From: Sphingopyxis sp. H053
GTDB taxonomy: Bacteria > Pseudomonadota > Alphaproteobacteria > Sphingomonadales > Sphingomonadaceae
Direction of reading: 5' to 3'
NCBI RefSeq assembly: GCF_001468225.1
Contig: NZ_LNRU01000020.1
Span: 1 to 39,454 of the forward strand
DNA: 39,454 nucleotides
The translations under genes were made by a program, and so were the position numbers. Positions 7,088 to 14,396 of this stretch are shown piece after piece; the stretch's first letter is position 1, and each line of letters opens with the position of its first letter. Under the pieces are notes generated by a model. The model saw nothing but the letters and a program-made list of their open reading frames with translations, was not told the origin of the DNA and searched no databases.

Positions 7088-8089
7088 GTGACCAGCGTGC
7101 CAGTAGAGATGACCGCCATCGCCATCAGTGCGCCGGGCGGGCCCGAAGTGCTACAACCGACAACGCGCCCGGTGCCGCAGCCCGGAGCGGGCGAGGTGCT
7201 GATCCGCGTCGCCGCGGCGGGGGTCAACCGCCCCGACGTGCTCCAGCGCATGGGATTTTACCCGCCGCCGCCGGGGGCATCGGACCTGCCGGGGCTGGAG
7301 ATTTCGGGCACGATCGTCGCGGCCGGTCCCGGCGGCGATCCCGAGCTTCTGGGGCAGGCGGTGTGCGCGCTCGTCGCGGGCGGCGGCTATGCCGAATATT
7401 GCATCGCGCCCGTGGGAAGCTGCCTGCCGGTGCCGAAGGGCTTTTCGATGGAAGAGGCGGCCGCGCTGCCCGAGACCGTCTTTACCGTGTGGCACAATCT
7501 GTTCGAGCGCGGCTATGTGCGCGACGGCGAGACGGTGCTTGTCCACGGCGGCACCAGCGGCATCGGGACGACCGCGATCGGGCTTTGCAAATTGTTCGAC
7601 ATCAAGATCATCGTGACGTGCGGGAGCGCCGACAAATGCGCCGCCGCGACCGCGCTCGGTGCGGATCTGGCTGTCGATTATTCGGCCGAGGATTATGTCG
7701 AGGCGGTGAAGAGCTTCACCGGCGGCAAGGGCGTCAATGTCGTGCTCGACATGGTCGGCGGCGACTATCTGCCGCGCAACCTCGCCTGCCTCGCCGAGGA
7801 TGGGCGCCATGTCACCATCGCGTTCCAGCGCGGCGCGAAGGTCGAATTCGACATCGCCGATGTGATGCGCCGCCGGCTGACGCTGACCGGCTCGACGCTG
7901 CGCGCGCGCAGCGCCGATTTCAAGGCAGCGCTGGCGGACGAAATCCATGGCACGCTCTGGCAGCGGCTCGCCGAAGGCGGGTGGAAGCCGGCGATGGATC
8001 AAGCCTTCCCGCTCGCCGAAGCCGCCGCGGCGCATGCGCGGATGCAGGCGGGCGAGCATGTGGGGAAGATCGTGCTCCGCGTGGGGTGA
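7088..8089 (+). CDS. NAD(P)H:quinone oxidoreductase (zinc-free MDR/PIG3-like)
   Basis: This 333-aa enzyme of the medium-chain dehydrogenase/reductase superfamily reduces quinones or enones with NAD(P)H. It has the N-terminal catalytic domain with AAAGVNRPDVLQRMGFYPPPPGAS (the PIG3/QOR signature), AAALPETVFTVWHNLFERG, and the Rossmann nucleotide-binding motif VHGGTSGIGTTAIGLCK near 154-170. Zinc-ligand cysteine clusters of alcohol dehydrogenases are absent. It starts at GTG 7088 after GGGGGA; an internal ATG at 7109 is the alternative. It is a single gene and the physiological substrate cannot be told. Confidence 0.9.
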   Translation: MTSVPVEMTAIAISAPGGPEVLQPTTRPVPQPGAGEVLIRVAAAGVNRPDVLQRMGFYPPPPGASDLPGLEISGTIVAAGPGGDPELLGQAVCALVAGGGYAEYCIAPVGSCLPVPKGFSMEEAAALPETVFTVWHNLFERGYVRDGETVLVHGGTSGIGTTAIGLCKLFDIKIIVTCGSADKCAAATALGADLAVDYSAEDYVEAVKSFTGGKGVNVVLDMVGGDYLPRNLACLAEDGRHVTIAFQRGAKVEFDIADVMRRRLTLTGSTLRARSADFKAALADEIHGTLWQRLAEGGWKPAMDQAFPLAEAAAAHARMQAGEHVGKIVLRVG

Positions 8090-8161
8090 ACCGAGGGAAC
8101 ATTCGATAAGGATCGGCGGTTGAGCGAGTGGGGGCCAATCAAAAGAGGATGATCTCTCCTA

Positions 8162-8725
8162 ATGAAGATGCGTAGTTTGTTGCTTCCCGCCACCGCTCTC
8201 TCCTTTGCCCTTGCGGCCTGTTCCGGGCCCGCCGAAACCGAAAAAACGCCGACCGCATCCTATGACGGCGACGTCGTGCCCGAGGGCAGGGCGGCCGAAC
8301 CGGTGCCTGCGATCAAGCCCACCGATATTCCGACGCGCGGCGGCGACGGGTCGCCGATCGAACTGGCGGCGCTGACCGAAGCTGATGTCAGCGGCGCGAA
8401 GCTGAAGGGCGAACTCGCGTGCAGCTTCGCCGCCGACGAAGCCGCGCAGCCGATCCTGCACGCGCAGGGCGACGTCGCGTCCACCGAGCCGTCGCGCGGC
8501 ATCGTGAAGGTCGGCGATGCGATCGAAGCAGCGTCGGCCAACGGCGGCTTCGACGCGATGGCGAAGGGCACCAAATTCTTTGCCAAGGGGCTTGAGCTTC
8601 GCGTCGCGCTGGTCGGCCCCGCCGCGGGCGGTGGCGAGTCGCCGCCGCGTCCGGCGACGCTGACCGCCGACCGCGCCGACGGCGCGCAGCGCGTCTTCGC
8701 GGGGCTGTGGCGCTGCGGTCCGTAA
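8162..8725 (+). CDS. putative lipoprotein
   Basis: This 187-aa protein has a lipoprotein signal peptide, MKMRSLLLPATALSFALAAC, with lipobox LAAC and Cys20 as the predicted lipid-anchored residue. The mature part has a low-complexity spacer (GPAETEKTPTASYDGD), then a compact domain beginning at LTEADVSGAKLKGELACSFA. Further cysteines in ELACSF and LWRCGP at the C-terminus could pair. It resembles uncharacterised sphingomonad lipoproteins. I assign no function. The stop lies about 90 bp before the GST gene. Confidence 0.75.
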   Translation: MKMRSLLLPATALSFALAACSGPAETEKTPTASYDGDVVPEGRAAEPVPAIKPTDIPTRGGDGSPIELAALTEADVSGAKLKGELACSFAADEAAQPILHAQGDVASTEPSRGIVKVGDAIEAASANGGFDAMAKGTKFFAKGLELRVALVGPAAGGGESPPRPATLTADRADGAQRVFAGLWRCGP

Positions 8726-8814
8726 CGCCCGCTTGCGGGCACCGCGCGCACGCCGCATAGAGGCGTCGCCGCGGTGTCGGGGGATGGCGGCGCTTCATCA
8801 CGATGGAGGCTGCA

Positions 8815-9435
8815 ATGGGCGACAGGCCGATCCTTCACGAATATGCCGCGAGCGGCAATTGCTACAAGATCCGGCTGACCGCGGCTTTGCTCGATTGCCC
8901 GATCGAACGGCGCGAATATGACATCATGCAGGGCGAGACGCGCACGCCCGACTTCCTCGCGCACGTCAACGCCAATGGCCGCATCCCGGTGCTGCAGGTC
9001 GGCGACAAATTCTTGCCCGAAAGCAATGCCGCCTGCTTCTGGCTCGCCGACGGGACACACCTCGTCCCCTATGACCGGTTCGAGCGCGCCGACATGCTGC
9101 ACTGGATGTTCTTCGAACAATATAATCACGAACCCAATGTCGCGACCTTGCGCTTCTGGATGAAGTGGATCGGCGCCGACAATTTGAGCGACGCGCAGCG
9201 GATGCAATTGCCGCTCAAACAGGCCGCAGGCGTCGCGGCGCTGAAGCTGATGGATGATCATCTGGAATCGCGCGACTGGCTCGCGGGCCACGACCTCTCG
9301 CTCGCCGACATCGCGCTCTATGCCTATACGCATGTCGCCGAGGAGGGCGGGCTCTTCGCGCTGTCCGACTATCCGGCGGTACAGCGCTGGCTGGCGCGGG
9401 TCGAGGCCGAGCCCGGCTATGTAAAGATGGGATAG
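8815..9435 (+). CDS. glutathione S-transferase family protein
   Basis: This 206-aa two-domain GST-like protein has an N-terminal thioredoxin fold: ILHEYAASGNCYKIRLTAALL near the start, then NANGRIPVLQVGDKFLPESNAACFWLA, which contains the cis-Pro (IPVL) and the glutathione-contacting ES pair. The helical C-terminal domain has WLAGHDLSLADIALYAYTHVAEEGG, the GST N-capping/hydrophobic staple motif. The likely catalytic position reads SGNCYK, so a Cys may replace the usual Ser. The start at 8815 is set by GGAGG at 8805-8809, 5 nt upstream; a further ATG at 8803 is less likely. The 3' end overlaps the convergent azoreductase gene by 19 bp. Confidence 0.9.
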   Translation: MGDRPILHEYAASGNCYKIRLTAALLDCPIERREYDIMQGETRTPDFLAHVNANGRIPVLQVGDKFLPESNAACFWLADGTHLVPYDRFERADMLHWMFFEQYNHEPNVATLRFWMKWIGADNLSDAQRMQLPLKQAAGVAALKLMDDHLESRDWLAGHDLSLADIALYAYTHVAEEGGLFALSDYPAVQRWLARVEAEPGYVKMG

Positions 9436-10151
9436 CGGTCAGATCGGCAAGCGTGTTCGCCCAGTTCGGCAACCAGCCGGTCCACCAGCGCATCGACGCG
9501 GCTTTCGGCGGCGGCGATCGATCGGGCGAGGCGTTCGTCGGCGAACTCGTCAAATTCGACCGCGATCGAATCGGTATCGCGAAGCCCGATATAGGCGAGC
9601 GGTGCTTTCAGGCCGGCCTCGACGAAATTGGCGTCGGCCTGGCGCTCGCCCGGATCATAACCATAATCGCCGCGCGCGCCGAGGATGACCAGCCGCTTGC
9701 CGGGGGGCAGCATCGGCCAATAGGGCTCGCCCGCCCGCGCGCGGTCGAAACCGAACGTGACGCCGACGCGAACGATGTTGTCGAGCCACGCCTTCAGCGG
9801 TGCCGGCATGCCGAAATTATACATGGGCGCCCCGATGACGACGAGGTCCGCCGCCATCAGTTCGGCGACCAGCCGGTCGCTTTCGGCCAGCCGCGCGCGC
9901 TGTTCGTCGCTGCGCCGGCCGGGCGGGGAGAAAGCGGCGGCGATCCATTCGGCGTCGACATGCGACGGCGGAGCGAGGCCGACGTCGCGATGGACGATCT
10001 CATCCTGCGGTCGCGCGCTCGACCAGCGGCGGATCAGGCGTTCGCCCAGCCGCCGGCTGTGCGAGCCATGCCGGTCCCGGCCCGAAACGCCCGGACGGGC
10101 GCTGGAATCAATGTGAAGTATGCGAAGGAGCGATGGTGCGGGGGCGTTCAT
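9417..10151 (-). CDS. NAD(P)H-dependent FMN reductase / azoreductase-type flavodoxin-fold protein
   Basis: This flavodoxin-fold enzyme of about 244 aa resembles AzoR (FMN-dependent NADH-azoreductase). It starts LLRILHIDSSARPG with a phosphate-binding SHSRRLGERLI, then DLVVIGAPMYNFGMPAPLKAWLDNIVRVGVTF, the AzoR signature for FMN binding, and KRLVILGARGDYGYDPG. Such enzymes reduce quinones and azo compounds by two-electron transfer. The start is taken at the ATG at 10151; a longer frame to 10190 would run into the promoter region. It is divergent from a LysR regulator, which probably controls it. The 3' ends of this gene and the GST gene overlap. Confidence 0.85.
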   Translation of the reverse strand: MNAPAPSLLRILHIDSSARPGVSGRDRHGSHSRRLGERLIRRWSSARPQDEIVHRDVGLAPPSHVDAEWIAAAFSPPGRRSDEQRARLAESDRLVAELMAADLVVIGAPMYNFGMPAPLKAWLDNIVRVGVTFGFDRARAGEPYWPMLPPGKRLVILGARGDYGYDPGERQADANFVEAGLKAPLAYIGLRDTDSIAVEFDEFADERLARSIAAAESRVDALVDRLVAELGEHACRSDRYPIFT

Positions 10152-10160
10152 GGAAGAATC

Positions 10161-10183
10161 CAGTTCATTTGATGGGATGACTG
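10161..10183. promoter_or_regulatory. imperfect dyad in azoreductase-lysR intergenic region
   Basis: CAGTTCAT and ATGACTG are near-inverted arms separated by 8 bp. They lie 10 bp upstream of the azoreductase start and overlap the predicted -35 of the regulator gene. This is a typical position for an autoregulating LysR protein, but the dyad is imperfect and the assignment is tentative. Confidence 0.3.
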
Positions 10184-10205
10184 GACGCATATATTCCCCT
10201 ATAAT
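10177..10205 (+). promoter_or_regulatory. predicted promoter of the lysR gene
   Basis: A perfect -10 hexamer TATAAT at 10200-10205 is preceded, with a 17-bp spacer, by ATGACT at 10177-10182 (four of six matches to TTGACA). This would start transcription near 10212, about 45 nt before the preferred ATG. Confidence 0.5.
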
Positions 10206-10256
10206 TGGCGCAGTCGAACGCGAATACTTCAGCCAATGGATCGATTTTCCTCATCC

Positions 10257-11177
10257 ATGACACGAAACCGGAAATTGCCGCCGCTGGCGGCGTTGCGCGC
10301 CTTTGAGGCGGCGGCGCGTCATCTCAGTTTCCAGCGAGCAGCCGGTGAGCTGGCCGTCACGCCGACGGCGATCAGCCACCAGATTCGTCTGCTGGAGGAT
10401 GTGCTGGGGCTCGCGCTGTTCACGCGCCAGGTGCGGCAGGTCGCGCTGACCGAAGCGGGCGAGCGATTATATCCGACCTTGCGCGACGGGTTCGATGCGT
10501 TCGACCGGGCGCTTGCCGACCTCACGCCGGGATCCCGGCGCGCGGCGGTGACATTGACCGCGACGATCCAGTTTACGGCGCGCAGGCTTCTGCCCGCGCT
10601 CGGCTCGTTTCGCGAACGCTTTCCCGATTTCGATCTGCGGCTGCATTCCTCGAACGAGCCCGTCGATCTGGCGGCGGGACTGGCCGATGTCGCGGTTCGT
10701 TATGGTCGCGGGCCCTTTGACGGGCTGGTCGGCCGGCCGCTTTTTTCGGAACGCTTCGGATTGCTTTGCAGCCCGAAGCTCGGCCTCGCCGGACCAGAGG
10801 ATCTCGCGCGCGCCACTTTGCTGCACGTCGAATGGCGCCAGCCCGCCAATGCGTCCGACTGGCGGCGGTGGGCGCGGCTTGCCGGGATGGACGGGCTGGC
10901 CGTCGACGAAGGGCCGCGTTTCAGTTCGGACGATCACGCCGTACAGGCGGCGGTCGCCGGGCATGGGATCATGATCGGCAGCCTGATCCTCGCCCGGCCG
11001 GAGATCGATGCGGGGCTGCTGGTCCATCCCTTCGGCCCGGTCATCGAAGGCGAGAGCTACCATATGCTTGCGACCCCCGCCAACATGGCCTGCGCCGATG
11101 TGCGCGCGGTTTGCGCGTGGCTCGTCGAATCTGTCGCGGGCTTCGCCGCGGGCGACCACCCCTTGCCCGCAGCCTAA
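10257..11177 (+). CDS. LysR-family transcriptional regulator (GcvA-like)
   Basis: This LTTR of about 306 aa has an N-terminal winged helix: LPPLAALRAFEAAARHLSFQRAAGELAVTPTAISHQIRLLEDVLG, the GcvA/AmpR subfamily pattern, followed by LFTRQVRQVALTEAGERLYPTL. The effector domain has the expected DLAAGLADVAVRYGRGPFDGL segment. It starts at ATG 10257 (MTRNRKLPPL); an upstream in-frame ATG at 10236 would add seven residues, and neither has a clear Shine-Dalgarno. It is divergent from the azoreductase gene, so that gene is the likely target, with the inducer perhaps a quinone-like compound (inference). It ends in an intrinsic terminator. Confidence 0.9.
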   Translation: MTRNRKLPPLAALRAFEAAARHLSFQRAAGELAVTPTAISHQIRLLEDVLGLALFTRQVRQVALTEAGERLYPTLRDGFDAFDRALADLTPGSRRAAVTLTATIQFTARRLLPALGSFRERFPDFDLRLHSSNEPVDLAAGLADVAVRYGRGPFDGLVGRPLFSERFGLLCSPKLGLAGPEDLARATLLHVEWRQPANASDWRRWARLAGMDGLAVDEGPRFSSDDHAVQAAVAGHGIMIGSLILARPEIDAGLLVHPFGPVIEGESYHMLATPANMACADVRAVCAWLVESVAGFAAGDHPLPAA

Positions 11178-11202
11178 AACAGGTCTACATCAGCCGCCGA
11201 AC

Positions 11203-11234
11203 GGCCGCCTCGCAAGGGGCGGCCCTTATTATTT
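11203..11234 (+). terminator. intrinsic terminator after lysR
   Basis: GGCCGCC / GGCGGCC form a 7-bp perfect stem with an 8-nt loop, followed by the T-rich CTTATTATTT. This is the best canonical Rho-independent terminator in the window. It also lies in the leader of the downstream regulator gene. Confidence 0.75.
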
Positions 11235-11254
11235 CCGCTTGGAGAGTTTCCGTC

Positions 11255-11917
11255 ATGGCCAACGCCGATGCCACCCCGCTGATGCCGCACGCGACCGCCG
11301 CCTGGCTGGTCGACAACACCGGCCTCACCTTTGTCCAGATCGCCGAATATTGCGGCATCCACATCCTCGAAGTGCAGGCGATCGCCGACGAGACCGCCGC
11401 GACCAAATATACCGGCCGCGACCCCGTCCGCGCGCACGAGCTGTCGATGGAAGAAATCGAAAAGGGCCAGAAGGACCCGAACTACAAGCTCAAGATGAGT
11501 AAGCAGGCGCAGGACACGATTCGCCGCACCCGCGGCCCGCGCTATACCCCGGTCAGCAAGCGCCAGGACAAGCCCGACGGCATCGCCTGGATCCTGAAGA
11601 ACCATCCCGAAGTGTCGGACGGCGCGATCGGCAAGCTGATCGGCACGACGCGCAACACGATCGGCGCGATCCGCGACCGCAGCCACTGGAACAGCGCCAA
11701 TATTGTCCCCAAGGATCCGGTGACGCTCGGCCTCTGTTCGCAGCGCGAACTCGACGCGCTCGTCGCCAAGGCGGCGAAGAAGGCCGGCATCAAGGCGCCC
11801 GAAGACAGCCGTTTCGAGGGCGACCGCGAAGCGCTGCTCGAAGAGCTGCGCGCCGAACGCACCGCCGCGAACGAAGCGCGCGCCGCCGAGGAAGCCGAAG
11901 CCGACGGCGAAGCCTGA
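11255..11917 (+). CDS. DUF1013 family protein, TrcR-like cell-cycle regulator
   Basis: This 220-aa protein of the DUF1013 family was described in Caulobacter as the cell-cycle transcriptional regulator TrcR. It begins MPHATAAWLVDNTGLTFVQIAEYCGIHILEVQAIADE, a helix-turn-helix-like segment that occurs again in DGAIGKLIGTTRNTIGAIRDRSHWN. The C-terminus is an acidic, alanine/glutamate-rich helix (EELRAERTAANEARAAEEAEADGEA). ATG 11255 follows GGAGAG (11241-11246) by 8 nt. It is the first gene of a compact operon: the MBL gene starts 3 bp after its stop. A long in-frame extension into the lysR gene is only an open-frame artefact. Confidence 0.9.
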   Translation: MANADATPLMPHATAAWLVDNTGLTFVQIAEYCGIHILEVQAIADETAATKYTGRDPVRAHELSMEEIEKGQKDPNYKLKMSKQAQDTIRRTRGPRYTPVSKRQDKPDGIAWILKNHPEVSDGAIGKLIGTTRNTIGAIRDRSHWNSANIVPKDPVTLGLCSQRELDALVAKAAKKAGIKAPEDSRFEGDREALLEELRAERTAANEARAAEEAEADGEA

Positions 11918-11920
11918 GGC

Positions 11921-13045
11921 ATGGCGGGGACGGACGAGGATAATATCCCGGCGGCCAGCGGTTCGCCGGATGCTTCGCTGACCCAGGACGACAGCTTTAC
12001 CGCGACGAGCCACGCGGGCCTCACCTATCCGTGGGGCGAAGCCGCGCCGGGCGCGGGCGAGACGATCCGCATCGCGAACGGGATCAGCTGGGCGCGCATC
12101 CCGATGCCGGGGTCGCTCGGCCATATCAACAGCTGGCTGCTCGATGATGGCGACGGCGTGGCCGTCGTCGATACCGGCATCTGCCTGACGATGTGCTCCG
12201 ATGCGTGGAAGGCACTTTATGCCGGCGCGCTGAAGGACAAGCGCATCACGCGCGTCATCGGCACGCACCTCCATCCCGACCACATCGGCCTCGCGGGCTG
12301 GATCGCGAAGAAGCAGGACGTGAAGCTGTGGATGACGCGCGGCGAGATGCTCACCGCGCGCGCGATCGTCGCCGATTCGTCCGACACCGCCCCCGACGAG
12401 GTGCTGACGCAGTCGCGCGCCGCGGGCTGGGATGAAGCGGCGATCGAGGCGTCCAAAGCGCGCGGCTGGAACATGTTCCAGCGAATGATCTTCACCCTGC
12501 CGCGCTCCTATGTGCGGATCAAGGATGGCGACCGCCTCGACATGGGCGCGCACCAGTGGCGCGTCGTCACCGGGTCGGGGCACAGCCCCGAACATGCGTG
12601 CCTGTGGAACGAGAAAGAGGGCGTATTCGTCTCGGGCGACCAGGTGCTGCCGCGGATCAGCTCGAACGTTTCGGTCAATATCACCGAACCCGACGCCGAT
12701 CCCCTGGGCGAATGGCTCGCGTCGATCGACAAATTGCTCGCGACGGTGCCCGCCGATGTCGTCACCTGCCCCGCGCATGGCGAGCCGTTCAAGGGGCTGC
12801 ACGTCCGCCTGATGGCGCTGCGCGACGAGCATCGCATGCGGCTCTACAATCTGGCCGAAGCCGCAGCGAAGGCGCCGATGCGCGCGGTCGACAGTTTTCC
12901 GCTGCTCTTCAATCGCCCGATCGGCGAGCATAATCAGGGGCTCGCGACGGGCGAGGCGCTTGCGCATCTGAAGCGGCTCGAGGTCGAAGGGCGCGTGCAG
13001 CGTGAGGACCGCGACGGCGTGTGGTGGTATCACGGCGTAGCCTGA
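11921..13045 (+). CDS. MBL-fold metallo-hydrolase
   Basis: This 374-aa metallo-beta-lactamase-fold hydrolase has the metal motif THLHPDHIG (HxHxDH) near residue 116, GSGHSPEHACLW supplying a further His, VSGDQVLPRIS supplying the bridging Asp, and CPAHGEPF the last His. The N-terminal 45 residues are disordered and polar. The C-terminal helical extension ends with LAHLKRLEVEGRVQREDRDGVWWYHG, a winged-helix-like segment. This layout resembles glyoxalase II-like / LACTB2-like hydrolases; the substrate is unknown. It starts 3 bp after the upstream stop and its own TGA overlaps the next ATG (TGATG), so the three genes are probably co-translated. Confidence 0.9.
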   Translation: MAGTDEDNIPAASGSPDASLTQDDSFTATSHAGLTYPWGEAAPGAGETIRIANGISWARIPMPGSLGHINSWLLDDGDGVAVVDTGICLTMCSDAWKALYAGALKDKRITRVIGTHLHPDHIGLAGWIAKKQDVKLWMTRGEMLTARAIVADSSDTAPDEVLTQSRAAGWDEAAIEASKARGWNMFQRMIFTLPRSYVRIKDGDRLDMGAHQWRVVTGSGHSPEHACLWNEKEGVFVSGDQVLPRISSNVSVNITEPDADPLGEWLASIDKLLATVPADVVTCPAHGEPFKGLHVRLMALRDEHRMRLYNLAEAAAKAPMRAVDSFPLLFNRPIGEHNQGLATGEALAHLKRLEVEGRVQREDRDGVWWYHGVA

Positions 13046-13980
13046 TGCGCGGTCTGATGGCGATCCTGCTGGCTACCGCGACGGTGGCATCGCCCGCCGC
13101 GTGGGCGGCCGAGCCGCCGGCTACCGATCAGGCGAATGACGAAATCGTCGTCACCGCGCGCCGTTCGGGCGCGCCGATGTGGACGATCCAGACGCCGACC
13201 GGTGTCGTCATCCTCGTCGGCGAGATCGCGGCGGTTCCGAAAGCCACGCCGTGGCGGCCCGAGCGGCTCGAGGGCGCGACCGACCGGGCGCAGCGCGTCA
13301 TCCTCGGCACCAAGGCGAAGGTGTCGCCGGGCGACATCTTGCGGCTGATCTTCAAGGGCGGCGGGCTCACCAAATTGCCGAAGGGGCGCGCCGCCGCCGA
13401 CTATCTCGATGTGCGCCAGATGCAGCGGCTCCATGCGCTCGAAACGCGCTTCGATCAGGACTATGCGCGCTCGAATTTCCTGATGACGGCGTTCGACCTG
13501 CTCTCGAAACGCTTGTCCTTTAACAAGGACAGCGCCGACGACGCGTCCGACGTCGTTCGCAAGGCCGCGCGGCAGTCGAAGATTCCGACGCAGCCCGTCG
13601 GTGAGGTACGCGGCGAGGATATGCTCGACAATCTGTTCGCCGCGGCGCCCGAGACGCATATCCCCTGCCTCGAAGCCGCGATGACGGCGGTCGAGGCGGG
13701 CGGCGATGTGGTGATCGAGCGCGGGCGCGCGTGGACCGAATTCGACGTGCCCGCGGTAATGGCGAGCCCGCTCGAGGAAGCGCTCGGGCGCTGCTGGCCG
13801 TGGACGAACGACAGCTTCGGCCCCGAGCTGCGCCAGACGTGGGTCGGTGCGATCCGCGACGCGACGGCGCAGCCCGGCGTGACGCTGGCGGTCGTTCCGC
13901 TGCGGATTTTGGCCGAAAAGGACGGCGTGCTCGACCGGCTCAAGGCGCAGGGCCTGCCGATCACCGGCCCGGCCTGGTAG
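13045..13980 (+). CDS. TraB/GumN family exported protein with TonB-box-like motif
   Basis: This 311-aa protein has a Sec signal peptide (MRGLMAILLATATVASPAAWAA). The body matches the TraB/GumN family: it opens with PMWTIQTPTGVVILVGEI and has the late PLEEALGRCWPW segment. The usual GxxH catalytic-like motif (for example LGTxH) here reads LVGEIAAV, so a conserved His appears to be lost. Just after the signal peptide, residues 32-40 read DEIVVTARR, which looks like the TonB box of sphingomonad TonB-dependent receptors, although this is no beta-barrel. The ATG overlaps the MBL stop in TGATG. Function is unknown. Confidence 0.75.
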   Translation: MRGLMAILLATATVASPAAWAAEPPATDQANDEIVVTARRSGAPMWTIQTPTGVVILVGEIAAVPKATPWRPERLEGATDRAQRVILGTKAKVSPGDILRLIFKGGGLTKLPKGRAAADYLDVRQMQRLHALETRFDQDYARSNFLMTAFDLLSKRLSFNKDSADDASDVVRKAARQSKIPTQPVGEVRGEDMLDNLFAAAPETHIPCLEAAMTAVEAGGDVVIERGRAWTEFDVPAVMASPLEEALGRCWPWTNDSFGPELRQTWVGAIRDATAQPGVTLAVVPLRILAEKDGVLDRLKAQGLPITGPAW

Positions 13981-13987
13981 TCACGGC

Positions 13988-14263
13988 CTATCGCGGTCTT
14001 TGCATGATCCAGCTGAACGCCATCGCGTTGAAGATCGTATAGAGGCCATAGAGCATCAGCGCGGTGAACCAGTTCCGCGTCGCAATCGCCATCGCGCCGA
14101 CGAGCAGCAGGAATTCAAAGACATAGGTGATGTTCGGCCCGACCTTGTCGGCGAGTGGTTTGACCATCTGCTGGATCAGCGGGTCGTCGCTTTCCATGAA
14201 GGCGCGGTGCATCGCGAAATTGCCGACGCCGGCACAGAAAATGGCGATGAGCGCGATAACCAT
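13988..14263 (-). CDS. small membrane protein of unknown function
   Basis: This 91-aa protein has three hydrophobic segments: residues 1-20 (MVIALIAIFCAGVGNFAMHR), about 46-62 (TYVFEFLLLVGAMAIAT) and about 66-85 (FTALMLYGLYTIFNAMAFSW). A polar loop, ESDDPLIQQMVKPLADKVG, separates the first two. It is convergent with the GumN gene (7 bp apart) and divergent from the DUF481 gene. The composition is coherent for a real gene, but I know no function. Confidence 0.75.
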   Translation of the reverse strand: MVIALIAIFCAGVGNFAMHRAFMESDDPLIQQMVKPLADKVGPNITYVFEFLLLVGAMAIATRNWFTALMLYGLYTIFNAMAFSWIMQRPR

Positions 14264-14396
14264 AGGTTTGCAAATGGGGGACGCGGGGTGGAAATGCCAG
14301 CAACTTTCGGTTTATAGGGGCGCATCGCTCGCGCACCGGCCCCGCGCGGACGATCGAACGAACCCGGCTCCTGCCCCCCACAGAAGGACGTCTTCG

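Noticed and set aside
11174..13033. 619-codon open frame antisense to the TrcR-MBL genes
   Set aside because: Antisense shadow of three well-supported genes.
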